A stretch of 64,000 nt of DNA from Parapedobacter defluvii (GTDB taxonomy: Bacteria > Bacteroidota > Bacteroidia > Sphingobacteriales > Sphingobacteriaceae), in the NCBI RefSeq assembly GCF_014642075.1, contig NZ_BMIK01000002.1, forward strand, positions 434,001 to 498,000. The letters are read 5' to 3'. The stretch's first letter is position 1, and each line of letters starts with the position of its first letter. A program made the translations under genes and the position numbers. Under the pieces are notes generated by a model, which did no database searches, was not told the origin of the DNA, and saw nothing but the letters and a program-made list of their open reading frames with translations. Shown one piece after another: positions 8,082-15,852 of this stretch.

Positions 8082-9629
8082 ATGAAAAATTTAAAATATA
8101 GCTTTTTATTCCTGCTGGTTTTTTTGGCTGCAGGATGTAGTGATAGTTTTTTTGATATTAATGACAACCCCAACTCGCCCACGGACGAGGCCATGCAGCC
8201 TAATTTGTTGTTACCGTCGGTATTAAATGCAACTGCCACTAAGATGGCAACATCATATGATTACGCTGCGCACTGGATGGGGTATTGGGCAAGATCCGGG
8301 TCTTACGGACCAAGTAATCCGTTAGAAAATTATGACCTTACAACCACCTATGAACAGGATGAATGGGTAAATGGAAATACTACGGTCACTTATCCAACAG
8401 TTTCTTGGTATAACATCCTTATGGATGCGAATGTAATGGAACGTAAAGCTATTGAAACGGAGCAAACCTTTTATGTGGCTATTGCAAAAGTTATTCGCTC
8501 GATTGGTTATATGTATCTGGTTGATCAGTACAACAACGTGCCTTATACACAAGCCCTCAATTTAAGTGAATTTATTTCACCGGCTTACGATAATGGACAG
8601 GATATTTATAACGATTTGCTTCTTCAACTGGATGAAGCAGCTTCCCTATTTGCGTCTGCGGATGTATTGGTTAATCCAGGTATCGAAGATGCAGATATTA
8701 TGTTTGGTGGTGACGCCTTAATGTGGAGGAAATTAGTGAATACGCAACGCTTAAAATTGTTGATCCGCCAATCCGAAATATTTGGGACGACTGCACCTTC
8801 TGAACAGTTAAGTAAAATCCAGGCAGATGGAAGCGGTTTCCTGATGAGTGGGGAAACAGCTGAGGTAAATCCTGGTTACGCGGTTGATGAATACAAGCAA
8901 AATCCATTTTATAACACGTATTTGAGAGATCATACTGGGACGCTTATCGATAACTTTAATCGGGCTAATAATTATCTGCTAGGGTTGTTTATGAATAACA
9001 ATGATATTCGGTATCAATATGTATTCAACGAGGCCCGTGACCCACTTAGCGAAGACGATCTTTATTTTGGTTATGATTTTGGGTTCGTTGACCTCGATCC
9101 GGACAATCCTAAAGCCGTTAATTCTTCAGAAGTTGCTGGCCCGGGCTTGGCTAAAAGTGCTACTCAACCGCAATGGCTGTTCACATCTGTGGAAAGTTTG
9201 TTTCTGCAGGCGGAGGCTACGCAACGGGGATGGCTGAATGGAGATGCCCATCAAGCATATATTGATGCAGTCACCGAATCCTTTATTTGGCTAGGTGTGG
9301 AAAATGCAGCAGATGAGGCTGAAGATTACTTGGCTCAATCTAGGAGTATTGTGAGTTGGAGCGCCGCCGGCAGCGATCAGGATAAAATCAATCTGATCGC
9401 AACGCAGAAATATCTTGCTTTACCGGGTATCAACAATTTCGAAGCTTGGGTTGATTACCGGCGGCTAGGCGTTCCTAATGTACCCTTGTCACTTTCACCA
9501 AGCCGGAATGGACGGCATATCCCATTGCGGTTACTTTATCCGCAGAATGAATATGATTATAATGGGGCGAATGTAGAGGCTCAGGGAACAATTGATGCCC
9601 AAACATCTACTGTTTTTTGGGATAAATAG
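8082..9629 (+). CDS. SusD/RagB-family outer-membrane lipoprotein
   Basis: The 515-residue surface lipoprotein expected to cap the preceding SusC. The signal peptide ends in the lipobox FLAAGC (Cys about 19), followed by FFDINDNPNSPTDE, an N-terminus typical of the SusD_2 branch. The rest is the helical TPR-like fold of the family, with the C-terminal region FEAWVDYRRLGVPNVPLS and the mixed ending characteristic of nutrient-binding SusD-like proteins. It is 18 bases after SusC and 17 before the DUF1735-type gene, so one operon is likely. Carbohydrate versus peptide substrate cannot be settled. Confidence 0.92.
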   Translation: MKNLKYSFLFLLVFLAAGCSDSFFDINDNPNSPTDEAMQPNLLLPSVLNATATKMATSYDYAAHWMGYWARSGSYGPSNPLENYDLTTTYEQDEWVNGNTTVTYPTVSWYNILMDANVMERKAIETEQTFYVAIAKVIRSIGYMYLVDQYNNVPYTQALNLSEFISPAYDNGQDIYNDLLLQLDEAASLFASADVLVNPGIEDADIMFGGDALMWRKLVNTQRLKLLIRQSEIFGTTAPSEQLSKIQADGSGFLMSGETAEVNPGYAVDEYKQNPFYNTYLRDHTGTLIDNFNRANNYLLGLFMNNNDIRYQYVFNEARDPLSEDDLYFGYDFGFVDLDPDNPKAVNSSEVAGPGLAKSATQPQWLFTSVESLFLQAEATQRGWLNGDAHQAYIDAVTESFIWLGVENAADEAEDYLAQSRSIVSWSAAGSDQDKINLIATQKYLALPGINNFEAWVDYRRLGVPNVPLSLSPSRNGRHIPLRLLYPQNEYDYNGANVEAQGTIDAQTSTVFWDK

Positions 9630-9646
9630 TGACAATCCATAAAAAT

Positions 9647-10519
9647 ATGAATATGAAAATATTATATAAAATACTTCCAATGGCCGTAATGGCTTTGGGA
9701 CTCTCATCGTGTTTGAAAGATCAGAATATCGAGGACCTTAAATATGGTGTCAATGATGAGGCGTTTGAAAGCAATAGAATCATCGAACTACCATCTGCAA
9801 GTGGTACGCACGTAATTGCGGCGTCGTTTGTTCCGGAAGATAAGGATACTGTTTTTCGTACCCTGACAGTAGCGTTGGCATCCAAAGAGCCCGCAAGTGA
9901 AGACATCACGGTAAATCTGACATTGGACAATAGCGAAGAAATCATCGCTAATTGGAATGAAGCCAATGACGGTGAATTCGTTGGCTTTCCTTCGGATCAA
10001 TTTTCGATAGAAGGAGGGTTGTCCGTTACCATTCCCAGAGGTAGCCGTTCTGTAACTACGCCGATAAATATCGCTTTTAACCCGACTGTGTTACTAGAAG
10101 GTCAATACGCGCTTGGTTTCCGGATTGCTAGTGTTGATCAAGAAGGATATTTGATCAGCGGTAATTTTAAGGATATGTTGATCCAATTTGTTGCACAAAG
10201 TGCTTTTGAGGCCAACTATTCCTTTATCTCCGTGATTACAGGTGGCGTAAGTGCTACAACGAATGAGGATGTTCACATGCCAACTATCAATGCAAATACG
10301 GTGAGTAAAGATGGCATCGGTGGCTACTTCACAGGTTACACGGAATACACATTCAACGAAGACGGAACAATCACAGTCGGTGCATACGGGGACGCCACCA
10401 AAACTTCTAGTTATGGGGCGCAGGTGGTGGAAAGCAGCTATGATGATAATGGCTTTCATGTGAAGTTTACGATTCTTGGCGGTGGTTATACGTTTGACGA
10501 GACCGCTGTTAGGAATTAA
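9647..10519 (+). CDS. DUF1735-type surface lipoprotein
   Basis: A 290-residue lipoprotein. Signal peptide with lipobox LGLSSC (Cys about 24), then one Ig-like beta domain (about 40-185) with alternating strands such as VNLTLDNSEEIIANWNE, which resembles the DUF1735 domain found in accessory proteins of Sus loci, and a C-terminal beta domain (about 190-290) rich in Gly/Thr/Tyr. The ATG at 9647 is used; an alternative is 9653. It is the third gene of the operon and probably helps bind the ligand on the cell surface. No catalytic residues are visible. A strong terminator follows at 10576. Confidence 0.7.
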   Translation: MNMKILYKILPMAVMALGLSSCLKDQNIEDLKYGVNDEAFESNRIIELPSASGTHVIAASFVPEDKDTVFRTLTVALASKEPASEDITVNLTLDNSEEIIANWNEANDGEFVGFPSDQFSIEGGLSVTIPRGSRSVTTPINIAFNPTVLLEGQYALGFRIASVDQEGYLISGNFKDMLIQFVAQSAFEANYSFISVITGGVSATTNEDVHMPTINANTVSKDGIGGYFTGYTEYTFNEDGTITVGAYGDATKTSSYGAQVVESSYDDNGFHVKFTILGGGYTFDETAVRN

Positions 10520-10575
10520 GCGACTATAAAGATGGCCTTTTTTTAAGAGACTATCGTCTGAGATTGTTATTAATG

Positions 10576-10606
10576 AAATCCCCGGCCAATTTTGCCGGGG
10601 ATTTTT
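10576..10606 (+). terminator. Rho-independent terminator after the first SusC operon
   Basis: An 11-bp perfect stem (10576-10586 with 10594-10604, core ATCCCCGGC/GCCGGGGAT) followed by five Ts. The A-run on the other side means it may also serve the convergent metalloprotease gene. Confidence 0.9.
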
Positions 10607-10644
10607 AAACTAGTATAAAAGGACCCAATTTCGCTTGACAATGA

Positions 10645-12126
10645 TTAAGGGGCGAATCCTGTATAAAATGTATAATCTTTCGAAAAAGAAGAACCACAGG
10701 AAGTTGTTGCAGTACATCTTAATTTGATATACCTGTTAACACCTTTTGAGTAAACTGTAACTTTATTCCCCTGTGCTGACCAACCTATGATAGGAGCTCC
10801 TGTTGATCCTGATACTTTAGACCATGAATATGTGGTGGGTACACCGTTAAGGTTTTTTATCTTTAGTACTCCTGTATATTTATAATTGCCTATTCCGGCC
10901 AATACGGTGAACCTATCCCCCGAAGGAGAATCTTGAAGGTCGATCATTTCCTCTATTCCCAATACTATAGAAGTACCAGCAAGCACATATTTGGTTACTG
11001 AAGAACTACCGCAGGTAGTTGTGATTTCTGCAATGACGGCCCCTCCACTCCCTGATGTATTGACCACAGTTACAGGATTTGCAGTATTTGAGCCGGATAT
11101 ATTCAAACCACCATTAGTAGTCCATGTAACAGTTGCGCCAGAAGGAAGATTACTGACACTATAGGTCCCGTTTGTACAAATGACGTCGGGACCTGTAATT
11201 CGACTCATCGCGTTTTGTAGGGTCGAATTGTTATCAATAGCTGTATGCATTCGAGCGATTTGTAGCGGAGTGAAACTTTGTAAACAACTTGGTGATACAT
11301 AAGACATTGTGTTATCTGTTAAAGGCGAATAATGTTGACCATTTGCATCGGTACCAGTGCCAACGTAAACACAACCTTGCCATTGATAGGGATCTGCCGG
11401 TGTATCTGTCACATAATCACCGCAGGTAGACGAGTTGCTTCCATTGACCAATTCAGGGCATTGGGCTGGCCCACCCACCCCATCGTCAGCAGTCCCTCTA
11501 TGGGTATGAAAAAGTCCCAAGCAATGACCAAATTCATGGGCGACCACCGGAGTCAACACGTATGACCCAGCAAGTACTAGAGCATTTGAAGGAATATCGA
11601 CTGCTCTACCAAATGACAATGCTTCTGTAGGCAATAAATAAATATTAATAGCGTCGCTTTGTCTGTTGGTGGTCACAATATTATTAAAGTTTGTAGAGGG
11701 GGAACCGGAGTAGAATGTACTATTATTAATAAAAGATCGGCCTTTTTCAGCTACACATATACTTGCTTGCTCCATTCCCATTTGCAGGTTGGACAGAACC
11801 TGATCCACCTGTGAAGTGGTTAACCCACCCGTTCCGTCACTTTTGCGAACAATGTGGAAATGGACCAGAAAAATTTTATCTGTTATGGCGCTAAGTTTAT
11901 AAGTTTTAATACCTAAGCGTTGGGTTAGAAAGTCCTCGGAGGCAATTGTCCCACAATTCAACCCAACCGAATCCTGCAATATAAGTTCATTATGTTGCTG
12001 CAATTCATTAATAGCTGATGACATATTTTCGTTGATTTCTGCTTTATGGCATGCGTCAAGGAGTAGTAAAGCAAAAATATATATCAAATAAGTGCTTATA
12101 CGTCGGAGTTCAAAGAAAGAGTTCAT
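10645..12126 (-). CDS. Secreted M43-type (pappalysin-like) zinc metalloprotease
   Basis: A 493-residue exported protease. The N-terminus has a hydrophobic segment with a lipobox-like LLLLDAC (Cys26), so it may be lipid-anchored. The catalytic motif HEFGHCLGLFH places zinc ligands at His197, His201 and His207 with catalytic Glu198, and the Met-turn is seen in DNTMSYVSP; this is the metzincin M43 pattern. The C-terminal half (from about 310) consists of Ig/PKD-like beta modules rich in Thr/Ser/Gly. The start at 12126 (MNSFFELRR) gives the best signal peptide. It faces the SusC operon and could supply peptides to it, but this is only positional inference. Confidence 0.88.
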   Translation of the reverse strand: MNSFFELRRISTYLIYIFALLLLDACHKAEINENMSSAINELQQHNELILQDSVGLNCGTIASEDFLTQRLGIKTYKLSAITDKIFLVHFHIVRKSDGTGGLTTSQVDQVLSNLQMGMEQASICVAEKGRSFINNSTFYSGSPSTNFNNIVTTNRQSDAINIYLLPTEALSFGRAVDIPSNALVLAGSYVLTPVVAHEFGHCLGLFHTHRGTADDGVGGPAQCPELVNGSNSSTCGDYVTDTPADPYQWQGCVYVGTGTDANGQHYSPLTDNTMSYVSPSCLQSFTPLQIARMHTAIDNNSTLQNAMSRITGPDVICTNGTYSVSNLPSGATVTWTTNGGLNISGSNTANPVTVVNTSGSGGAVIAEITTTCGSSSVTKYVLAGTSIVLGIEEMIDLQDSPSGDRFTVLAGIGNYKYTGVLKIKNLNGVPTTYSWSKVSGSTGAPIIGWSAQGNKVTVYSKGVNRYIKLRCTATTSCGSSFSKDYTFYTGFAP

Positions 12127-12653
12127 TTTAAAATTTAATAAGGTAGACATTAGTTATTATTAAAATAACCGTTGATATTTGTTTGAATATTCAATGATGA
12201 TTAGTTGATTAACCATATCTTATATTCTTGGAATACATTAATATTTTTAAATGGGATGACATAGGATGACGTCTGAGTCCAGCATATAGTCTATGCAAAT
12301 GTTTTAAACTACGTAAAACGTCGTTCAAATAAATGAAATTGACTAATATACTAATATTTGGTAGTTGTTATTTTATTTTAAAAAGGCAGCTTAATTTTAT
12401 AGTCTATCTTATGACTTGTTGTCCATCTTGTCAACCTTAGCTTAACTTGAGGAAGTCTGATTCAATTGGCTTAGTAAATGTACACAATGATATATTAATA
12501 TCCAAATATTTTCGGATGAAATCTTTTTAGTTGATCGAAGGTCGACGGACTATAACAAAATGGTGAGAGTCTTGTTGATAGTATTGTTACTTCACGGAGT
12601 TCAGATTCTGCTGAAGATTGTCAAATATCTCTATGTGGATATGTAATCTTCCC
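12127..12653. other. AT-rich intergenic region
   Basis: About 530 bases, strongly AT-rich, between the metalloprotease and the transposase remnant. No known gene, tRNA or repeat was recognised. It should contain the metalloprotease promoter, but no clean TTTG/TAnnTTTG pair was seen on the minus strand. It includes one short hydrophobic open reading frame (12560-12646). Confidence 0.4.
12560..12646 (+). CDS. Possible 28-residue hydrophobic peptide
   Basis: A 28-codon frame starting with ATG (12560) and ending in TAA (12644-12646). The product begins MVRVLLIVLLLHG and is almost one transmembrane helix with Arg near the start, Lys in the middle and Tyr/Asp at the end, like many type I toxins. 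No Shine-Dalgarno site or antisense RNA promoter was identified, and AT-rich DNA readily yields such frames, so this is weak. Confidence 0.2.
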   Translation: MVRVLLIVLLLHGVQILLKIVKYLYVDM

Positions 12654-13022
12654 TTAGCTAGCTACATTCAAAACTAAAGAATTCCAATCAGAATTGCTAT
12701 TGCTATCCTGTTGGAATGTGGGAAACTCGGAGAGTTTCCCATATTTCAACAGGAACTCTGTCGGCGTCAACTGCCCCAGCGATGAATGTGGTCTTTCGTT
12801 ATTATACATCCACGCCCATGCTTCTGCGAATTTTCTTATCTCCGGGAGGCTGTCAAACATGTAGCTGTCCAGCACGTCCTGCCTGAAAGTTCTGTTAAAA
12901 CGTTCTATCAAACTGTTCTGTGTAGGCTTTCCAGGTTGGATAAACTCCCATTGGATGCCGTTTTTCTCGCACCAGCCACGCATGGCCTCGGCGACAAATT
13001 CCGGTCCGTTGTCCGAGCACTG
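12654..13022 (-). pseudogene. IS3-family transposase remnant (3' end of orfB)
   Basis: The frame encodes the last part of an IS3-family DDE integrase: SDNGPEF (second catalytic Asp), QPGKPTQN, the catalytic Glu in LIERFNRTFR, and NNERPHSSLG. Everything before the second Asp is missing; homology begins abruptly at about 13020, where sequence upstream becomes unrelated. The open frame continues to 13064 only by chance. No terminal inverted repeats were recognised. It is an inactive scar beside the toxin-antitoxin genes and marks this as an accessory region. Confidence 0.85.
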
Positions 13023-13127
13023 CTTCCATAATGCAAAAATACCAATTATCATTTTATCATTCACCCTGTATTCGCTTCCTTATTTCCCCTTTATCTTCCT
13101 TACATTCCCGTCCGTTGCCGATAAAGG

Positions 13128-13520
13128 TTACCAATTTTCAGTACTTATATCTTCTACTTGCCTAAAATGAGCGTCTCGTGTTATTAGCGTCAAATTATGT
13201 TGCCTTGCTATTGCTGCAATCCAGATGTCATTTTCAGGTATTGGTTTGCCTTTACTCAACAAAGCCGCTTTAATCATTGCATAAGCATTGGCTGTATTGG
13301 CATCAGTGCCTATGAGTTCGCATTTCTTTAGAAAGCCGTTGATTTGTGCCACATGTTTGGCGAAATTGGATGAGCGATAAGCTCCAAGTAACAACTCGCC
13401 CAAAACGACAGTTGATATTTTGACAAGTGGCAAAACCCCAAGTTGTTTGATGACATTGGGATTACCTTTAAACAACTCGATGACGATGTTTGTATCAAGG
13501 ATGATGTTACTTCCAGTCAT
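13128..13520 (-). CDS. vapC: VapC-type PIN-domain toxin
   Basis: A 130-residue PIN-domain ribonuclease, the toxin of a type II module. The four acidic active-site residues are visible: Asp9 (IILDTNIVIE), Glu42 (VLGELLLG), Asp98 (PENDIWIAA) and Asp116 (ITRDAHF). VapC toxins cleave tRNA or rRNA and are restrained by the cognate antitoxin. Its start overlaps the end of the upstream antitoxin gene by 14 bases, the usual coupled arrangement. The module lies between an IS3 remnant and a second toxin-antitoxin module. Confidence 0.93.
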   Translation of the reverse strand: MTGSNIILDTNIVIELFKGNPNVIKQLGVLPLVKISTVVLGELLLGAYRSSNFAKHVAQINGFLKKCELIGTDANTANAYAMIKAALLSKGKPIPENDIWIAAIARQHNLTLITRDAHFRQVEDISTENW

Positions 13521-13746
13521 CAGGATGTATGGTTTCGCACCCCTCTTCGATTGCCCGTTCTATCTCTTCGGCTTCTTCTTTCGACCATATCCCCGAGAAC
13601 TCGGCGAAAGCAGATTTTTTCGTAGGCTTCGCTTTACTTTTAATCTTTGCTTTATTTAAAAAATCTTCGAGGGCTAACAATGTGTCGTCGCTTTTTATTT
13701 TCAATACTTCTTCTATCAAGTGCAGCTTCCTCGCTTCTGAGTACAT
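13507..13746 (-). CDS. Antitoxin partner of VapC
   Basis: A 79-residue, charged helical protein directly upstream of and overlapping vapC, in the place of a VapB antitoxin. Residues 1-30 form two helices of the type found in short antitoxins (LIEEVLKIKSDDTLLALEDFLNKA), then a basic linker and an acidic C-terminal helix (KEEAEEIERAIEEGCE) that probably wraps the toxin. It has no obvious AbrB or ribbon-helix-helix motif. GCCTCC upstream on the plus strand reads as GGAGGC, a good ribosome-binding site for this start. Assignment rests on position and size. Confidence 0.75.
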   Translation of the reverse strand: MYSEARKLHLIEEVLKIKSDDTLLALEDFLNKAKIKSKAKPTKKSAFAEFSGIWSKEEAEEIERAIEEGCETIHPDDWK

Positions 13747-13830
13747 GTGTGCCTCCTTTCAGTTTTAATGCAAAATTACTGAATTTACTTAACTCTTTCC
13801 GCTCCCTGTCATAGAATGTTCGTTTCCATC
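13739..13830. repeat. Partial duplication, copy A (relic of an XRE gene 3' end)
   Basis: This stretch resembles 14338-14425. Read on the minus strand, 13792-13830 still encodes a C-terminus DGNEHSMTGSGKS plus stop, closely matching the DGNVRSMTGSGKG plus stop of the XRE gene at 14381, and the following bases up to the antitoxin start are also similar. It is a relic of a second copy of that gene end. Confidence 0.75.
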
Positions 13831-13853
13831 CGTTGTCGCAATATCAGTGGTGG

Positions 13854-14111
13854 TTAGTAATGCCCTTTTGCGGAAACAACCACAATCCGCTCACTTTCCA
13901 CCTTATATACCAAGCGGTGTTCCTGTGTTATCCGACGACTCCAATAGCCTTTATGGCTATGCTTTAGGGGCTCGGGTTTCCCAACCCCTTCAAACGGTGT
14001 CCGCGCAGTGATAGTAATTAGCTCATGGATTTTCAATAGGGTCTTGGGGTTGTTCTTGGCCCACCAACCCAAATGACCCCATGCCAAAGGCTGAATATTG
14101 ATATCCAGCAT
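13854..14111 (-). CDS. yoeB: YoeB-family mRNA interferase toxin
   Basis: An 85-residue Txe/YoeB toxin that cleaves mRNA on the ribosome. All expected active-site residues are present in family context: Glu47 in GKPEPLKH, Arg66 in RRITQEHRLVY, and the C-terminal His84-Tyr85. It is full length, so it is probably functional. The start codon overlaps the end of the upstream antitoxin gene by one base, giving translational coupling. It sits between the XRE gene with its antitoxin and the relic duplication at 13792-13830. Confidence 0.94.
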   Translation of the reverse strand: MLDINIQPLAWGHLGWWAKNNPKTLLKIHELITITARTPFEGVGKPEPLKHSHKGYWSRRITQEHRLVYKVESERIVVVSAKGHY

Positions 14112-14347
14112 TACCCGATAACCATTTTTTCAAGTTGTACTTTCAAGTCTTCCGGACTTATCGTTGTGCCTTCTACCTTGCCGGACTCGTATTGCTTAAT
14201 AGCCCTTAATATCTCAGGGTTACTGATTGCCTTACTTTCTTTTTCAGGCTTGGTTTTAATTTTAATAGGAACACCGGCAATCTCGGCCATTTGCCGAAAA
14301 AGCGAGGTTAGCTTTTCATCCGCATGTTCGATAATGATGGTATTCAT
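14111..14347 (-). CDS. Antitoxin partner of YoeB
   Basis: A 78-residue protein translated just before yoeB. It starts with a beta-strand (MNTIIIEH), then a helix (EKLTSLFRQMAEIAG), a basic linker and a C-terminal helical region (PEILRAIKQYESGK, ISPEDLKVQLEKMV). This resembles the small DUF2683-like antitoxins of Bacteroidota rather than the classical YefM/Phd fold. The antitoxin of the third module (26992) has similar layout, so the two may be distant relatives. Assignment is by position, size and coupling with a clear toxin. Confidence 0.75.
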   Translation of the reverse strand: MNTIIIEHADEKLTSLFRQMAEIAGVPIKIKTKPEKESKAISNPEILRAIKQYESGKVEGTTISPEDLKVQLEKMVIG

Positions 14348-14425
14348 ATCAGCTCCTTTTGTTTACTGTTCGAAAATTCCTTAACCCTTTCCACTTCCGG
14401 TCATAGAACGCACGTTTCCATCTGC
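14338..14425. repeat. Partial duplication, copy B
   Basis: Counterpart of copy A at 13739-13830. It spans the antitoxin start, its ribosome-binding region and the last codons of the XRE gene. The best-conserved block is about 14389-14418 (CTTTCC, GTCATAGAA and CGTTTCCATC all shared). Confidence 0.75.
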
Positions 14426-14890
14426 AACGGGTTCTTCGCTTGCAGCCGTTTTCTTTTTCGTACGCAAAGGTGCTTTTGCTGGCTGAGCGGGCTTTGCATG
14501 TTGCGCTTCTCCACCTTTCAGTGCCTCTAACTCGGCTTTCAATTTCGAAAGCTCGTCTTTTAATGCTTCTTTTTCTTCGTATTCCTTCAACAACTCCTCC
14601 TTGAAATACTTGATGACCTCTTTGATGGGATGGTTGTGCTGGTTGGTTGCACAAAAGAAGAATTGAAAATCACTATTTTTATTGAACTTCTTAATAGCCT
14701 CAACGGTGGTCCCCATTGCCTTAGCTACCCGTTCCATGATTTCTTCCGAAGGTAATTCTTTCTGTTCCATTTTTGATACGTTTTGTTGGGCCATGCCAAT
14801 CAATTTGCCTAAAGTCTCCTGCTTCATGCCTTTCAGCACGCGCATATCACGTATATTCTGACCAAGATGAACTTTTCGTGCTTGTGCCAT
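14381..14890 (-). CDS. XRE-family helix-turn-helix regulator with coiled-coil tail
   Basis: A 169-residue DNA-binding protein. Residues about 8-65 form an XRE/Cro-type HTH (LGQNIRDMRVLKGMKQETLGKLIG, QQNVSKMEQ). Residues about 85-130 are a Glu/Lys-rich coiled coil (KEELLKEYEEKEALKDELSKL) suited to dimerisation, followed by a Pro/Ala/Lys-rich disordered tail. It lies upstream of the YoeB module and may regulate it. An 8-bp inverted repeat at 14934-14963 lies 44 bases before the start and is a likely autoregulatory operator. The ATG at 14893 is an equally possible start. Confidence 0.85.
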   Translation of the reverse strand: MAQARKVHLGQNIRDMRVLKGMKQETLGKLIGMAQQNVSKMEQKELPSEEIMERVAKAMGTTVEAIKKFNKNSDFQFFFCATNQHNHPIKEVIKYFKEELLKEYEEKEALKDELSKLKAELEALKGGEAQHAKPAQPAKAPLRTKKKTAASEEPVADGNVRSMTGSGKG

Positions 14891-14914
14891 CATAAAGGTG
14901 TATTGCTGATACCA

Positions 14915-14963
14915 CAAATATACAAAATGTTTTTGGGTGTACGGAATATGTATTTTACACCCA
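14915..14963 (-). promoter_or_regulatory. Promoter -7 box and inverted-repeat operator of the XRE gene
   Basis: On the minus strand TATATTTG (plus 14915-14922) fits the TAnnTTTG -7 consensus. Just upstream, a perfect inverted repeat TGGGTGTA (14934-14941) / TACACCCA (14956-14963) has 22 bp between centres, two helical turns, and covers the -33 region. No good -33 TTTG is seen, so regulation by a bound dimer is plausible. Confidence 0.6.
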
Positions 14964-15159
14964 TCAGAAAATTTGCCGGGAAATCTGAACGCCTATATTT
15001 GCGTTCTTAATAACCGAAAACAAGATGATAACCGAAAATTCGACATAATTTGATATTTTTGAAGGCCGTAAATAAGGCTTTACGAAGAAGCATCTGTGTC
15101 CTCACCAGCAAATTAGGAATATACAGTTGCCTCGGGTGGAGCCCCATACCTTTGTATTG

Positions 15160-15257
15160 TATTCTATGAATATATAAGAGAAAGGTGTGGGCAGCTCACC
15201 CGCTCATTCCGAACTTGCTGGTGAGGGGGCGGGTAGAGAACCACACCTTTTTCTTTT
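15160..15257 (+). ncRNA. Candidate small structured RNA
   Basis: TTG (15127-15129) and TACCTTTG (15147-15154), 17 bases apart, form a usable promoter. About 30 bases later a perfect 10-bp stem AAAGGTGTGG (15181-15190) / CCACACCTTT (15241-15250) closes an RNA ending in a T-rich tract to 15257. Inside, CTCACC (15195-15200) can pair with GGTGAG (15220-15225), or alternatively ACCCGC (15198-15203) with GCGGGT (15229-15234). Upstream CCTCACCAGCAA (15100-15111) is a 12-bp complement of 15215-15226. No known RNA family was recognised. Confidence 0.5.
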
Positions 15258-15320
15258 GATAAAAGTCAAATTCTCTCTCCGCTGCGAATCCAAAACGTGT
15301 AACCAACAAAATGAAAAGGA

Positions 15321-15440
15321 ATGCAGCATATCTACCTAACCGAAAATCAATTCCGTGAATCGGTCTTTTCCGATCAGCGCGAACTACTATCTATCCTGAG
15401 CAGTCAACGTTATAGAAATATTATTCGTCGCCCCGTTTGA
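15321..15440 (+). CDS. Possible 39-residue peptide
   Basis: A short frame beginning MQHIYLTENQFRE and ending RRPV, with normal-looking helical composition. It has no recognised family or ribosome-binding site and may be a remnant of a longer gene in this accessory region. Confidence 0.2.
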   Translation: MQHIYLTENQFRESVFSDQRELLSILSSQRYRNIIRRPV

Positions 15441-15852
15441 TTTTGGTAAAAGTATCAAATTAACCAACGTTTTCTTTCACTTAAATCCAACAATAAACTT
15501 AGTGACAGCGATCTCGTTAATGCCACTGAGAAATTGACCAAAACACGAACAAATGAAGCAAAAATTACGCTTAGGGGATAGCTACGTCTATAAAATCAGG
15601 TTGCTGCTGTTTATCAATCAGCTGACAACAAACAAACTAAGCTATAAACAGAAACAATTACAACCCGATGGGAGCCCCGGGATCGTACGTCACGATTCTG
15701 TCTCTCGTTATCGCCGATTAATAGATAAGTTTTACTTCGGTGTTACCCGGGTACCTTACACTTATTCTACACCATACAAAAAGTGGCGAATACGTGGTAA
15801 ATATGTGGCTAATATGTGGAGCAAAGATGGGGCAAGAATATCTACACGGAGG

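Larger units (their letters stand above)
14964..15852. other. Intergenic region with structured RNA and short frames
   Basis: About 890 bases without a recognised gene. It contains a candidate small RNA with promoter and terminator (15147-15257), an upstream segment complementary to it (15100-15111), a 39-codon frame (15321-15440) and a continuous frame from 15553 that joins the TlpA-like gene but whose first 100 codons look non-coding (basic, no recognised motif). No tRNA was seen. Confidence 0.4.

Noticed and set aside
13023-13064. N-terminal extension of the transposase frame
   Set aside because: The first 15 codons do not match IS3-family sequence and lie beyond the point where homology stops.
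15181-15250. 5S rRNA-like fragment: CTCATTCCGAAC resembles loop C of 5S rRNA and the ends pair like helix I
   Set aside because: The element is only about 70 nt against about 110 for 5S, lacks recognisable helices IV/V and is not beside rRNA genes; treated as an unknown small RNA.
15553-15852. First 100 codons of the open frame leading into the TlpA-like gene
   Set aside because: They are basic and without family resemblance, and a signal sequence appears only later; a downstream start is preferred.
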